DNA of 64,000 bases from Vibrio coralliilyticus (GTDB taxonomy: Bacteria > Pseudomonadota > Gammaproteobacteria > Enterobacterales > Vibrionaceae), in the NCBI RefSeq assembly GCF_024449095.1, contig NZ_CP024628.1, forward strand, positions 558,001-622,000. Direction: 5' to 3'. A program made the position numbers and the translations under genes. Below the pieces are notes generated by a model, which was not told the DNA's origin, searched no databases, and worked only from the letters and a program-made list of their open reading frames with translations. The stretch's first letter is position 1. Each line of letters starts with the position of its first letter. This document shows positions 8,360 to 16,627 of this stretch, piece by piece.

Positions 8360-10594
8360 TTATCTTTGTTTGGAGACATCAAGTTGTATCGATGTACCAT
8401 GATTGATTCCATCGCCAGCCGCTAGGATGAAGTACCAACCGGGAGGTGGAGAGTCAATTCTGATGTACTCACTACTACCAAGGTTTTGAGAGGAAAACTC
8501 AAATTGGTTGATACTTGGCCAATAAGGACTGACATACAAATCCGTATTACCGCTACCGTGTTGTGTTCTAACTTCCAGAGTACTGTTGTGTTGGGTGACC
8601 TTGATGAAATAATAGTTGTCACCTTGTGCAGTACAGACGGGAGAACCACTCTGCAATTCGCTAAAGGAGATAGGAGCAGAAACAGCACACTGGTCTGAGA
8701 TGACTTTAGGCTGCTCTCCAGGTTCTTTATTTGCTTGGTGTTCGCCCAATGCGATAGATACCCCTTGGTATCCCTGTTGTGAGATGGCACTTAGGTAGTG
8801 GCGTCCCCGATTTAGGGTGATGATCAGGACTTGTTCTGTGCCTTCTCCCACTGATTCAGCTAGCGCATTTTCCTCAGATGCCCAAGTTGTTGGGTGATAG
8901 TAGAGTTTAAGATCACCCTGACCATCGCGACTGCTCAGGTAGACAGTGGTGTTATTTCTCTGAACATCAAAATAAAAGTGCTCAGTTAAACCAGTGATAC
9001 ACTCGCCTTGATCTCTTGTTAGCTTTTCACCGGATTGTAGGGTTTCACCCTCCGAACACTTGGAAGGCAGGTAAAGAGGTACCCCCTGATAGTTGATTGC
9101 TTGCAGTTGAAGCCCATCTGGATCTGACTCCTCCGGCTGAGGAAGCCAAGCTTGCAGGCACTCTGCGCTTTTCACACAAGGGTCGGTGAGTGCTTTCATA
9201 AAGTTAACCAAATCGGTTTTCGATTGATCTGACAAGTTGAGTTTTTGTAGCACAGGGGCACCGTCGGCAATTTCATCATCAATGATCTTGGCGGCTTTAT
9301 TTGTATTCTCTCTTGTCTCTGGGAACAGACTATTGCAATGTTCAATGTCTTTAAACTGCGGTTGTTCACACCAGCCTAGCTCATCGATGTACTGATCGAG
9401 TATCTGATGATAATCATCATAATGATCAATTACTTGTTCGAGTGTGTCGTAACTTCCAGCATGGCCGAATGGTCCGGTGACTTCGATGTTTAATAGCGTA
9501 CCAGAGCGAAAGCTATAAATGTCGTCTTCACTTTCATTACGATGGGCACGGCCTAAGTCATTGGTTTCCATTCCTGGTTCTCCAGTTCCGGGGCCAATTT
9601 GTGGGAAGGCAAGGCGATGATAGTTTGAATCTTTTGTTTGGCTAAAGGTGTCCGTGTTATGGCAACCAATACATTGGGTGGGTAAGAAGTCTGGCTCATT
9701 ACCACCATCAGACGGAGGGGGCGGCATGTAGAGATATAGGTATGCACCGCGCTTTTGTGAAAGGGTGAGCGCAGATAAATCCCCTTTTACGTATCGGTTC
9801 CAAGCATTGTCGGTAAAATTCATTGATTGTTGGTACGCAGAGAGTGCTCGGGTAATGTTGGCAAACGTCACAAGCTCTTGAGGTGATTTGTCTTCCCCGT
9901 AAACGGATGAAAATTTTTCTACCCAGTGATTGCGAAACAATTCGCCTTTCGCGTCACCATAGTCGCCAACTCTTGCCGTGAGATGTGCTCTTACAGCTTG
10001 ATTAGAGGCATCCTGCATGAAATCAAAACCGCGCATTTCTGAGGCTGTGACCGGTGGAAAGCGAGCTTGAGCTGCTAACAAGGTATCACCTGCGTTTGGG
10101 TCAGCTTCACCAAACGCCACATCGGGGGTGCTGATCCCTTTTGAGGGATCAAGCCAATCAACAAACTCTACGCGTGCATCGCGAAACAGACTGCGTTTGT
10201 ATAAACCTGCATTGAAGATCGTTGGAGTGTTGCGTGCTACGTAGAATTGGCCAGTCGTCGTTTTTCGGCCTGGACCCAGTACATCTTCATTCTCAGCCAG
10301 TGTACCGACTGGAAGTGATAACCCGTCTCCACCACCAAGGTAGGGGTGATGACAGCTGGCACAAGCGACGTCTTTATTGCCACTCAGTGCTTTGGAGAAA
10401 AATAACAGTTTGCCTAGTTTTACTTCTTCTGAATCCACACTGGGTATCTCAAAACCTTTGTTGGGCTCCCCAGTCAGGCTGTGTTGCTCAATCAGTTTAC
10501 GTAGTTCTGTATCCAGATCATCGGGGATAGGGATCGCCATTGTTTGGGATGCTAGCCCCAACGTCAGGGCGAATAAACACGCTTGCTTTTTCAT
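8360..10594 (-). CDS. Secreted di-haem cytochrome c peroxidase/MauG-like protein with PPC domains
   Basis: A 744-residue exported protein with signal peptide (KKQACLFALTLGLASQTMA). The first two thirds form a CCP/MauG module with two haem-attachment motifs, CASCHH near residue 78 and CIGCHN near residue 308, and the family segments YLGGGDGLSLP, RNTPTIFNAGLYK and FRSGTLLNIEVTGPFGHAG. The last 230 residues hold two bacterial pre-peptidase C-terminal (PPC) domains, each with an YLSSRDGQGDLKLYY- or NTDLYVSPYW-type core. Normal family members are 320-470 residues, so the tail is an addition typical of secreted proteins. It would act in the periplasm or outside the cell, reducing peroxide or oxidising a substrate. 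A two-component system follows on the same strand. Confidence 0.88.
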   Translation of the reverse strand: MKKQACLFALTLGLASQTMAIPIPDDLDTELRKLIEQHSLTGEPNKGFEIPSVDSEEVKLGKLLFFSKALSGNKDVACASCHHPYLGGGDGLSLPVGTLAENEDVLGPGRKTTTGQFYVARNTPTIFNAGLYKRSLFRDARVEFVDWLDPSKGISTPDVAFGEADPNAGDTLLAAQARFPPVTASEMRGFDFMQDASNQAVRAHLTARVGDYGDAKGELFRNHWVEKFSSVYGEDKSPQELVTFANITRALSAYQQSMNFTDNAWNRYVKGDLSALTLSQKRGAYLYLYMPPPPSDGGNEPDFLPTQCIGCHNTDTFSQTKDSNYHRLAFPQIGPGTGEPGMETNDLGRAHRNESEDDIYSFRSGTLLNIEVTGPFGHAGSYDTLEQVIDHYDDYHQILDQYIDELGWCEQPQFKDIEHCNSLFPETRENTNKAAKIIDDEIADGAPVLQKLNLSDQSKTDLVNFMKALTDPCVKSAECLQAWLPQPEESDPDGLQLQAINYQGVPLYLPSKCSEGETLQSGEKLTRDQGECITGLTEHFYFDVQRNNTTVYLSSRDGQGDLKLYYHPTTWASEENALAESVGEGTEQVLIITLNRGRHYLSAISQQGYQGVSIALGEHQANKEPGEQPKVISDQCAVSAPISFSELQSGSPVCTAQGDNYYFIKVTQHNSTLEVRTQHGSGNTDLYVSPYWPSINQFEFSSQNLGSSEYIRIDSPPPGWYFILAAGDGINHGTSIQLDVSKQR

Positions 10595-10826
10595 CGCTTT
10601 CTTCCTTGTGTGCAGTAATAGATGGGATACTAGGAAGGCGAGGGTTAAAAAACGGTTAAAACGGACGAAACCAAGTTGTCTTGGATGGAGTAAGTTTATT
10701 AATCTTGATGCATATCATGGTTAGTGGTGAAATGTAATCTAACTCGAGTAGAAAATGTTTTGAGCTTAATGCTCGAAATCTCAATAAGTAAAAGGTATAA
10801 CGTAGCCTTGTTTCTAGTTGCTTTGT

Positions 10827-10849
10827 AAGCCGCATTGGCGGCTTTTTCC
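10827..10849 (+). terminator. Rho-independent terminator or attenuator before a small ORF
   Basis: A perfect 7-bp stem, AAGCCGC (10827-10833) with GCGGCTT (10838-10844), has a 4-base loop and runs into five T. No plus-strand gene lies upstream, so it ends either a short RNA from the 10600-10830 gap or a leader of the small gene at 10868, where it could act as an attenuator. Confidence 0.7.
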
Positions 10850-10867
10850 ACGCTTGAGGAAGTGTTT

Positions 10868-10984
10868 ATGTTCATCGTTTATCGTCTTTTGAAGTTGGCG
10901 GTTATCTGTGCTGTGTTTTTCACCATTTATGACTTGATTGAAATGGGCCAAGTGACTTGGCCTATGCGCTTCTTTGGCCTTTAA
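10868..10984 (+). CDS. Small membrane protein (38 aa)
   Basis: A 38-codon frame reads MFIVYRLLKLAVICAVFF and continues TIYDLIEMGQVTW to PMRFFGL. It starts with a basic end and one hydrophobic helix of about 16 residues, and is preceded by a good ribosome-binding site (GAGGAAG, 6 bases before the ATG). It lies 75 bp upstream of creB on the same strand and after a terminator-like hairpin. The pattern of a single-span small protein with clear translation signal supports a real gene; function is unknown, possibly an envelope or kinase modulator. Confidence 0.6.
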   Translation: MFIVYRLLKLAVICAVFFTIYDLIEMGQVTWPMRFFGL

Positions 10985-11059
10985 GCTATTCCCATCAATG
11001 ATTGTCTGTAATTATATATTCGTCATATAACAGAAATACGGTTGTACGGAGTTAGCACA

Positions 11060-11743
11060 TTGAGCGATAAAACAACGATCGTCATCATTGAGGATGAACC
11101 AGCCATTGCCGAAAACTTAATTCATGTTATCGAAATGGATGGCTATCAGACTGCATGGTTTTCAACCGCGAGAGAAGGGTTGGCCTTCATCAAGCAGAGC
11201 GAACCAGCGTTAGTGGTGCTTGATGTTGGCTTACCGGATGGGAATGGATTTGAACTTTGTAAATCCATTCGAGAGTTTTCTGATGTGCCGATTATTTTTC
11301 TGACTGCGAGACATGAGGAAATCGATCGTGTGGTGGGGTTGGAGATTGGTGCCGATGACTACGTCACTAAACCTTTTAGCCCAAGAGAAATGCTGGCACG
11401 AATCAAGCTGCGTATCAAATCACGCTTCACCTTAGACCAACCGCCGAAAGAACATGAGAGTGAGTTAAAAGCGGACAACTTTGATTACAGCGTTGGTGAC
11501 CAATCATTAGGTTTGACTGCCGTTGAGTTTAAGATCTTAAGCAAACTTATTGCTGTATCCAGTCGTGTTTTAAGCCGTGAGCAATTGATGCAAGCGGCTG
11601 ATATGACACCGCATACGTCTTATGAGCGTAATATCGATTCCCACATTAAAGCGATACGCAACAAGCTCAAGCCCTTTGCCATGAATGATCGTATTTGCAC
11701 TAAGCGTGGTTTCGGTTACTACTACGAACAAACGGATGAGTAA
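11060..11743 (+). CDS. creB: CreB-like two-component response regulator
   Basis: A 227-residue OmpR-family regulator. The receiver starts TTIVIIEDEPAIAENL, with phosphoacceptor Asp in LVVLDVGLPDG and Lys in DYVTKPFSPREM; a winged-helix domain ends TKRGFGYYYEQ. I chose the TTG at 11060, since GGAG sits 8 bases before it and the receiver begins at once; a longer TTG start at 11042 is possible. The gene is 2 bp from the kinase and followed by creD, the diagnostic third gene. In enterics CreBC answers to carbon/fermentation state, and in Aeromonas the equivalent BlrAB also controls beta-lactamases. I found no match to the enteric direct-repeat operator here. Confidence 0.88.
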   Translation: MSDKTTIVIIEDEPAIAENLIHVIEMDGYQTAWFSTAREGLAFIKQSEPALVVLDVGLPDGNGFELCKSIREFSDVPIIFLTARHEEIDRVVGLEIGADDYVTKPFSPREMLARIKLRIKSRFTLDQPPKEHESELKADNFDYSVGDQSLGLTAVEFKILSKLIAVSSRVLSREQLMQAADMTPHTSYERNIDSHIKAIRNKLKPFAMNDRICTKRGFGYYYEQTDE

Positions 11744-11745
11744 CG

Positions 11746-13185
11746 ATGCAATGGCCTAAGATCCCACTCGGATTAAGACTGTTCTTTTTATATTTTGTTC
11801 TTGTCGGTCTGACGGCCTATACCGTGAGCACTACGGTGATTCAGGAGCTTAAACCGACGGTTCGACAAACGACCGAAGAAACGCTGGTGGATATGGCCAA
11901 CCTCTTGGCTGTGCTTGCGGAAGAAGACGTGGCGAATGGCCAAATTTCAGAGAGTCGATTCTCAACACTTCTTACTGCATATGGCTTAAGAGAGCCCAAA
12001 GCTCGTATCTGGGAAATCGGTAAGAAAGCGATCAATCATCGCATTTACATCACAGACAAAAATGGGGTTGTGATTGCGGACTCGTGGCAACAGGATGTCG
12101 GAGAAGATTATTCGAGATGGAACGATGTCTATCTCACGTTACGTGGCCAATACGGGGCGAGAAGTACTGCTGAAGATCCAGATGATCCTCTATCAACAGT
12201 GATGCATGTCGCAGCCCCTATTTATCATAAGGGTGAAATTATTGGCAGCGTGACGGTGGCTAAATCCAACCGTTCGGTTCAGCCATTTATTGACCTGTCG
12301 AAGCGAAATGTCTTGTTTTGGATGGTGTGGATGAGCGGGTTAGTATTGCTGGCTGGGGCTTTGTTCGCATGGCGTATTCACTCGGCGCTGAATAAGTTGG
12401 AAAATTACGCGGTAAAAATGGGCCAAGGAGAGAAGGTCACTAAACCAAGCTTTCGCGTGTTTTATGAATATGGGACTTTGAGTAACGCATTAGAAAACAT
12501 GCGTAATCAACTCGATGGTAAGCAGTATGTCGAAGAGTATGTGCAAACATTGACGCATGAACTCAAAAGCCCGCTTTCAGCGATTAAGGGAGCAAGCGAA
12601 ATATTACAGATGCCGTTATCCGATGAAAAAGTAGCGCGTTTTGCGACAAACATCGAGCGCGAGAGCGATAGGATGCAGTCTTTGGTCGACAAACTATTGG
12701 AGTTGGCTCGACTGGAGAAGCAACCACATTTGGATAAGCAGGAACCGATCAACATCAACACTATGCTTAATGAGATTTTAGCGGCCTCCGATGCTCGACT
12801 CAATGCTAAAGGAGTCACATGTGAAGTCGTTATAGAGTCTGATTTTGAGATCGTTGGTGATCGCTTTATGTTCCAGCAGGCCCTGTTCAACCTTATGGAT
12901 AATGCACTGGATTTTGTGGATTGCAATGGCGCGATTCGTTGGTGTTACTCACAATCAGGTGATCGAGTTGCTTTGTCGATATCTAATGACGGGCCACGTA
13001 TTCCAGATTACGCGATGCCAAGGCTTACAGAGCGATTTTATTCTCTTGCTCGCCAAAATGGCGTGAAAAGTACTGGGCTTGGGCTGAATTTTGTTGAGCA
13101 AGTTGCCAAACTGCATAAGGGTTTATTGCTGATTGAGAATGTCGACCAAGGTGTTAAAGTCACTTTGAGCTTTCCTTCTCCATAA
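11746..13185 (+). CDS. creC: CreC-like sensor histidine kinase
   Basis: A 479-residue inner-membrane kinase. A helix at about 10-30 is followed by a periplasmic PAS/Cache-like sensor of about 150 residues (including HRIYITDKNGVVIADSW), a second helix at about 185-205, HAMP, the H box TLTHELKSPLSAIKGA with phosphohistidine near residue 269, the N box LMDNALDF and the G box STGLGLNFVEQVAKLH. The domain order and length match CreC (474 aa in E. coli). It is separated from creB by 2 bp, so both are made from one message. Confidence 0.9.
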   Translation: MQWPKIPLGLRLFFLYFVLVGLTAYTVSTTVIQELKPTVRQTTEETLVDMANLLAVLAEEDVANGQISESRFSTLLTAYGLREPKARIWEIGKKAINHRIYITDKNGVVIADSWQQDVGEDYSRWNDVYLTLRGQYGARSTAEDPDDPLSTVMHVAAPIYHKGEIIGSVTVAKSNRSVQPFIDLSKRNVLFWMVWMSGLVLLAGALFAWRIHSALNKLENYAVKMGQGEKVTKPSFRVFYEYGTLSNALENMRNQLDGKQYVEEYVQTLTHELKSPLSAIKGASEILQMPLSDEKVARFATNIERESDRMQSLVDKLLELARLEKQPHLDKQEPININTMLNEILAASDARLNAKGVTCEVVIESDFEIVGDRFMFQQALFNLMDNALDFVDCNGAIRWCYSQSGDRVALSISNDGPRIPDYAMPRLTERFYSLARQNGVKSTGLGLNFVEQVAKLHKGLLLIENVDQGVKVTLSFPSP

Positions 13186-13258
13186 AAACTCCATAAACGC
13201 TCCATCTCTTCTCCAAGTGGCTGTTTTACATTAGCCACATCAGTTAAGGAGAAAACAG

Positions 13259-14605
13259 ATGAAAAAAATCTTTAATAATCAGCTTGGCATGAAGTTTGGC
13301 TTTGTGCTGCTTTTGTTTGTCTTATTACAAATCCCGGTTTCTATGGTGAGTGGCCTTGTTTCCGAGCGCGCTTACCGTCAGCAAGAAGTGAGAGAGGAAA
13401 TCGCACGCAGTAGCAGTGGTGAGCAACGTATTATAGGTCCATTCATTGCGGTAGACTTCACCGAAACGGTTAGCAGTGAAGAACGGACTTATACGGTTGA
13501 GCGGCAGGCTTACATTTTGCCAGATATTTTTGATATGACAGCTCATTTAGACAGCTTCGAGAAATATAGAGGCATCTACAAAGCTCGCTTATACAAAGCG
13601 CAAAGTGCGCTCAAAGGATCGTTCGATCTTTCGTTGCTAAATAAGCTTAAGCAACATCAGATCAAAAAAGTAACTATGGTAGTTGGTATTAAAGATAGCC
13701 GAGGTTTAGTTAAGTTAGATGCAATGAAGCTGGGCAGTAAGACATTTAATGTAGTGCCGGGTACAGGTATTAAACAACTGGCTCAAGGTTTTCATACTTC
13801 ACTTGATTTGGTTCATTTAGATCCTAACCAATCTCTTGATTTTAATCTGAGTTTTTTATTACAGGGGATGGGGAAACTTCAAGTCACACCAATTGGGAAT
13901 ACCACCTCAGTAACGCTGTCATCAAAATGGCCACACCCGAGTTTTATCGGTGACTATCTGCCAGTAGCGTCGGATGTGTCAGAATCTGGCTTTAGTGCAA
14001 AATGGGCTAGCAGCAACTTTTCATCCAATATTACGCAACTGTTTAAGAACTGCATGGAAGAAGCCTCGTCTTGTGATGAGTTAGAGCAACGTCAAATGGG
14101 GGTTGACCTCATTGACCCGGTTGATCATTACCTTAAATCACACCGTGCTATTAATTACTCTCTTCTTGTCATCACCTTAGTATTTGCCAGCTTCTTCTTG
14201 CTTGAATTGTTTCAGGCTCGCCCTGTTCACCCTGTTCAATATGGTTTTGTTGGCCTTGCTTTGGCGTTGTTCTATCTATTACTGATCTCACTCAGTGAAC
14301 ATACTGGTTTTAACTGGGCTTACGTCATTTCTGTTTTGGCTTCGACCAGCCTCTTGAGTGTCTACGTCAGCGGTATGCTAGACAACACCAGGCAGGGGGC
14401 AGTATTTGGTGCGAGTTTATTGTGTCTATACGGATTACTCTTCGGGTTACTTGAGGCAGAAAGTTACGCACTCCTGATGGGGACAGTATTGTGCTTTGTG
14501 ATCCTGGCTTTCGTTATGGTTATCACCAGAAAGGTAGATTGGTATCAACGCAGTAAAAAAGTCGTACAGCCACCAAAAGCTAGGGGAGAAGCGCAGAATG
14601 AGTGA
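13259..14605 (+). CDS. creD: CreD inner-membrane protein
   Basis: A 448-residue membrane protein. One helix near residues 12-30 precedes a periplasmic domain of about 260 residues, including GPFIAVDF and the family motif WPHPSFIGDYLP near residue 222. A cluster of five or six helices follows from about residue 303 onward (YSLLVITLVFASFFLLEL, YGFVGLALALFYLLLISL). This is the CreD architecture. A ribosome-binding site AAGGAG stands 7 bases before the ATG, and the 73-bp gap after creC could hold a separate promoter, as creD is usually the main target of CreB. Overproduced CreD changes envelope and colicin phenotypes in E. coli; its biochemical role is not known. Confidence 0.92.
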   Translation: MKKIFNNQLGMKFGFVLLLFVLLQIPVSMVSGLVSERAYRQQEVREEIARSSSGEQRIIGPFIAVDFTETVSSEERTYTVERQAYILPDIFDMTAHLDSFEKYRGIYKARLYKAQSALKGSFDLSLLNKLKQHQIKKVTMVVGIKDSRGLVKLDAMKLGSKTFNVVPGTGIKQLAQGFHTSLDLVHLDPNQSLDFNLSFLLQGMGKLQVTPIGNTTSVTLSSKWPHPSFIGDYLPVASDVSESGFSAKWASSNFSSNITQLFKNCMEEASSCDELEQRQMGVDLIDPVDHYLKSHRAINYSLLVITLVFASFFLLELFQARPVHPVQYGFVGLALALFYLLLISLSEHTGFNWAYVISVLASTSLLSVYVSGMLDNTRQGAVFGASLLCLYGLLFGLLEAESYALLMGTVLCFVILAFVMVITRKVDWYQRSKKVVQPPKARGEAQNE

Positions 14606-14711
14606 TACTAAGCCGATTAAAAAGCGAGTACGACGCAGTTTGCTTGAGAAAGTGTTTATCTGGTCTCTTGAGCAAAGGTTCCGTGGATTCATCATGACTA
14701 ATCGGCGATAA
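14598..14711 (+). CDS. Small basic protein overlapping creD (37 aa)
   Basis: A 37-codon frame, MSDTKPIKKRVRRSLLEK then VFIWSLEQRFRGFIMTNRR, starts inside the last codons of creD (8-bp overlap) and has GGGGAGA upstream as ribosome-binding site. It is strongly basic, with about eleven Lys/Arg residues. Overlap and ribosome site suggest translational coupling to creD. It may be a small regulator or simply an unconstrained extension; conservation would decide. Confidence 0.45.
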   Translation: MSDTKPIKKRVRRSLLEKVFIWSLEQRFRGFIMTNRR

Positions 14712-14718
14712 CAAGGAT

Positions 14719-15105
14719 TTACTCAGTCTGATAAATTTCCAGTGGTAAACCATCTGGATCCTGAAAGAAGGTAAAGGCCTTGCCGGTGAACTCATCAATA
14801 CGTACGGCTTCGACGGCAACCCCTCTACCTTCTAAGTATGTTTTGACTTCTTCAACGCTATCTACCGCAAAAGCTAAATGACGTAGGCCTTTTGCTTCTG
14901 GGAAACTCGGCCTTTTCGGTGCACTGGGAAAGCTGAACAACTCAATTTGCGAGCCGTCTGGGAGCTCTAAATCGAGTTTGTAAGAAGATCTCTCCTCTCG
15001 ATAATTTTCTGCCAAGACCTTCAGCCCCAACACCTCAGTATAAAACTGCTTAGACACTGGGTAATCAGAGCAAATAATCGCTACGTGATGAATTGTATTA
15101 AACAT
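14719..15105 (-). CDS. VOC-family protein, YaeR/GloA2-like
   Basis: A 128-residue vicinal-oxygen-chelate protein with the paired beta-alpha-beta-beta-beta folds. Metal-binding positions are suggested by HHVAIICSDY near residue 6, LRHLAFAVDSVEE near residue 75, and PDGLPLEIYQTE at the end. It most resembles E. coli YaeR, a small glyoxalase I-like protein of uncertain substrate. It lies 11 bp after a LysR-type regulator gene on the same strand and may be regulated with it. Confidence 0.9.
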   Translation of the reverse strand: MFNTIHHVAIICSDYPVSKQFYTEVLGLKVLAENYREERSSYKLDLELPDGSQIELFSFPSAPKRPSFPEAKGLRHLAFAVDSVEEVKTYLEGRGVAVEAVRIDEFTGKAFTFFQDPDGLPLEIYQTE

Positions 15106-15116
15106 AGGAGTTCTCG

Positions 15117-16043
15117 TTAATGGCTGGCGAGTTTATCGCCTAACGCTTGGCTAATGTAGTCGATAAAAACACGCAGACGAGCGGGCATGTATTTGGTTTG
15201 CGGGTACTGCATGGCGATGGCACCATGGTAATTACTTTTGATGGTCCAATCAGGGAGTACAGGCACAACCTGTTGTTTTTCAACGGCTTCTGCAATAACA
15301 AAGTCGTGAAATATGCCGATCCCTAGTGCGTTTTTTACTCCAGTGAGTCTCATTTGAGAGTGGTTTACTGCATAGCGACCTGACACCGTCATTGAATGGA
15401 ATTCGTCATCTTTGAAGAAGTCCCAGATGTTATCTCGTTCTGTTTCAGCTAGATATAGACAATCATGCTGTTGTAGGTCGGTAGGGTGTAAGGGCATCCC
15501 GCGCCGTTCGATGTATGCGGGACTTGCACAAAGCACCAGATTCGTTTTACCAATTTCTTTAAGCACCAAGTTTTCATCGGGTCTATCGGTGAGTTTGAAG
15601 GCGACATCGATCCCGTCTCTGAGTAGATCGATCTCACCATCAGCCACCCGCAATTTGAGCTGAATGTCTGGGTACTGTTTTAAGAAAGGCACGACAAAAG
15701 GCTGCAAAACAGAGTTGAGAAAGGCCTCTGGCGCTGCAATGGTAAGAGAGCCTGTTGCTTGTTTGTGATCAGTGGTTGAAAGTTCCCAAGCTTGCTGGGC
15801 GGCGTTTACCATCACGATCGCTTGATCGTATACCTGCTGTCCTGTCGGCGTGATCACCAGTTTTCGGGTGGTACGCTCGAACAACTTTGCAGATAGTGCA
15901 AACTCAAGCCGAGTGATCAATTTACTCAGTGCTGAAGGGGTCACTTCGAGCTTTTTGGCAGCGGCTGTAAAGCTACCTTCATCAACGATCAAAATGAAGG
16001 ATGCAAGATCTGGGAGCAAAGCGATAAGTTTTGAATTAACCAA
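15117..16043 (-). CDS. LysR-type transcriptional regulator
   Basis: A 308-residue regulator. The N-terminal winged helix includes GSFTAAAKKLEVTPSALSKL and LFERTTRKLVITPTGQQVYD, and the C-terminal periplasmic-binding-protein-like effector domain includes DIQLKLRVADGEIDLLRDGIDVAF. The gene immediately precedes the VOC protein gene in one transcription unit. The DNA-binding helix is of the common CrgA/DmlR-like group. The effector is unknown. Confidence 0.92.
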   Translation of the reverse strand: MVNSKLIALLPDLASFILIVDEGSFTAAAKKLEVTPSALSKLITRLEFALSAKLFERTTRKLVITPTGQQVYDQAIVMVNAAQQAWELSTTDHKQATGSLTIAAPEAFLNSVLQPFVVPFLKQYPDIQLKLRVADGEIDLLRDGIDVAFKLTDRPDENLVLKEIGKTNLVLCASPAYIERRGMPLHPTDLQQHDCLYLAETERDNIWDFFKDDEFHSMTVSGRYAVNHSQMRLTGVKNALGIGIFHDFVIAEAVEKQQVVPVLPDWTIKSNYHGAIAMQYPQTKYMPARLRVFIDYISQALGDKLASH

Positions 16044-16145
16044 GTTGAAACCGTGATATGTCTTTAAATTGAGAATTAAATCGGTTGTTAATAATTTGTT
16101 GTATCGATAAGGTGGTCAAATGTTAAACAGCAAGAGGTACTCAAA

Positions 16146-16256
16146 GTGCAAGAACCAGGTTTTCTTCTTGACTTGGGATCAATGATGCAAGATATCTTGC
16201 TGGCCGCATTCGCAGTCGTATTGCTCACCATAGTCACCTTAGTGTTAGAAAAGTAA
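16146..16256 (+). CDS. Small single-span membrane protein (36 aa)
   Basis: A GTG-initiated frame of 36 codons encodes MQEPGFLLDLGSMMQD, then a hydrophobic helix ILLAAFAVVLLTIVTLVL, ending EK. AGAGGT lies 7 bases upstream as ribosome-binding site, and a strong terminator begins 24 bp after the stop. Own start signal, helix and terminator make a stand-alone short message likely. It lies divergent from the LysR gene. Function unknown. Confidence 0.6.
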   Translation: MQEPGFLLDLGSMMQDILLAAFAVVLLTIVTLVLEK

Positions 16257-16280
16257 CACGCGTGTACATTTATGTCATCA

Positions 16281-16320
16281 AAACAGGCGGGTAGGTCAAA
16301 GCAACCAACGCCTGTTTTTG
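16281..16320 (+). terminator. Rho-independent terminator after the small membrane protein
   Basis: AAACAGGCG (16281-16289) pairs perfectly with CGCCTGTTT (16309-16317) around a 19-base loop and is followed by T residues. It closes the short transcript carrying the 36-codon gene. Confidence 0.8.
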
Positions 16321-16561
16321 TTTCTTACAGTCTTTAATGCATTCCCATAGCTACACAGCACACTATATTTATCCACCTATACATCCATAAGTGTCTAATC
16401 TTGATTACTGTTAGACAGCAATTTTATATCTAATCGGAAAGATGGACTGTGACTTTTATCATAAAAAAACCTTATTTGTGCCTGTGATTCACGAATGTTT
16501 TTCCACCTGATGGGATAATGAAAGTAACGTGCTTGAATTACACTTAAGGCAACTTTTTACG

Positions 16562-16602
16562 CCTTCGAAAAAACGAAGGTGATGAATAAGCAATGTGCTT
16601 AA
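16562..16602 (+). promoter_or_regulatory. Leader hairpin and six-codon mini-ORF before kbl
   Basis: CCTTCG (16562-16567) pairs with CGAAGG (16574-16579) across a loop of six A. The 3' arm holds a GAAGG ribosome-binding sequence for a mini-ORF, MNKQCA-stop, at 16582-16602. kbl starts 26 bp later with its own AGGAAGGA. The rest of the gap from 16321 shows nothing I can name. Whether the element regulates kbl-tdh is open. Confidence 0.4.
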
Positions 16603-16627
16603 CATAATAACTAGGAAGGAATTTGAA

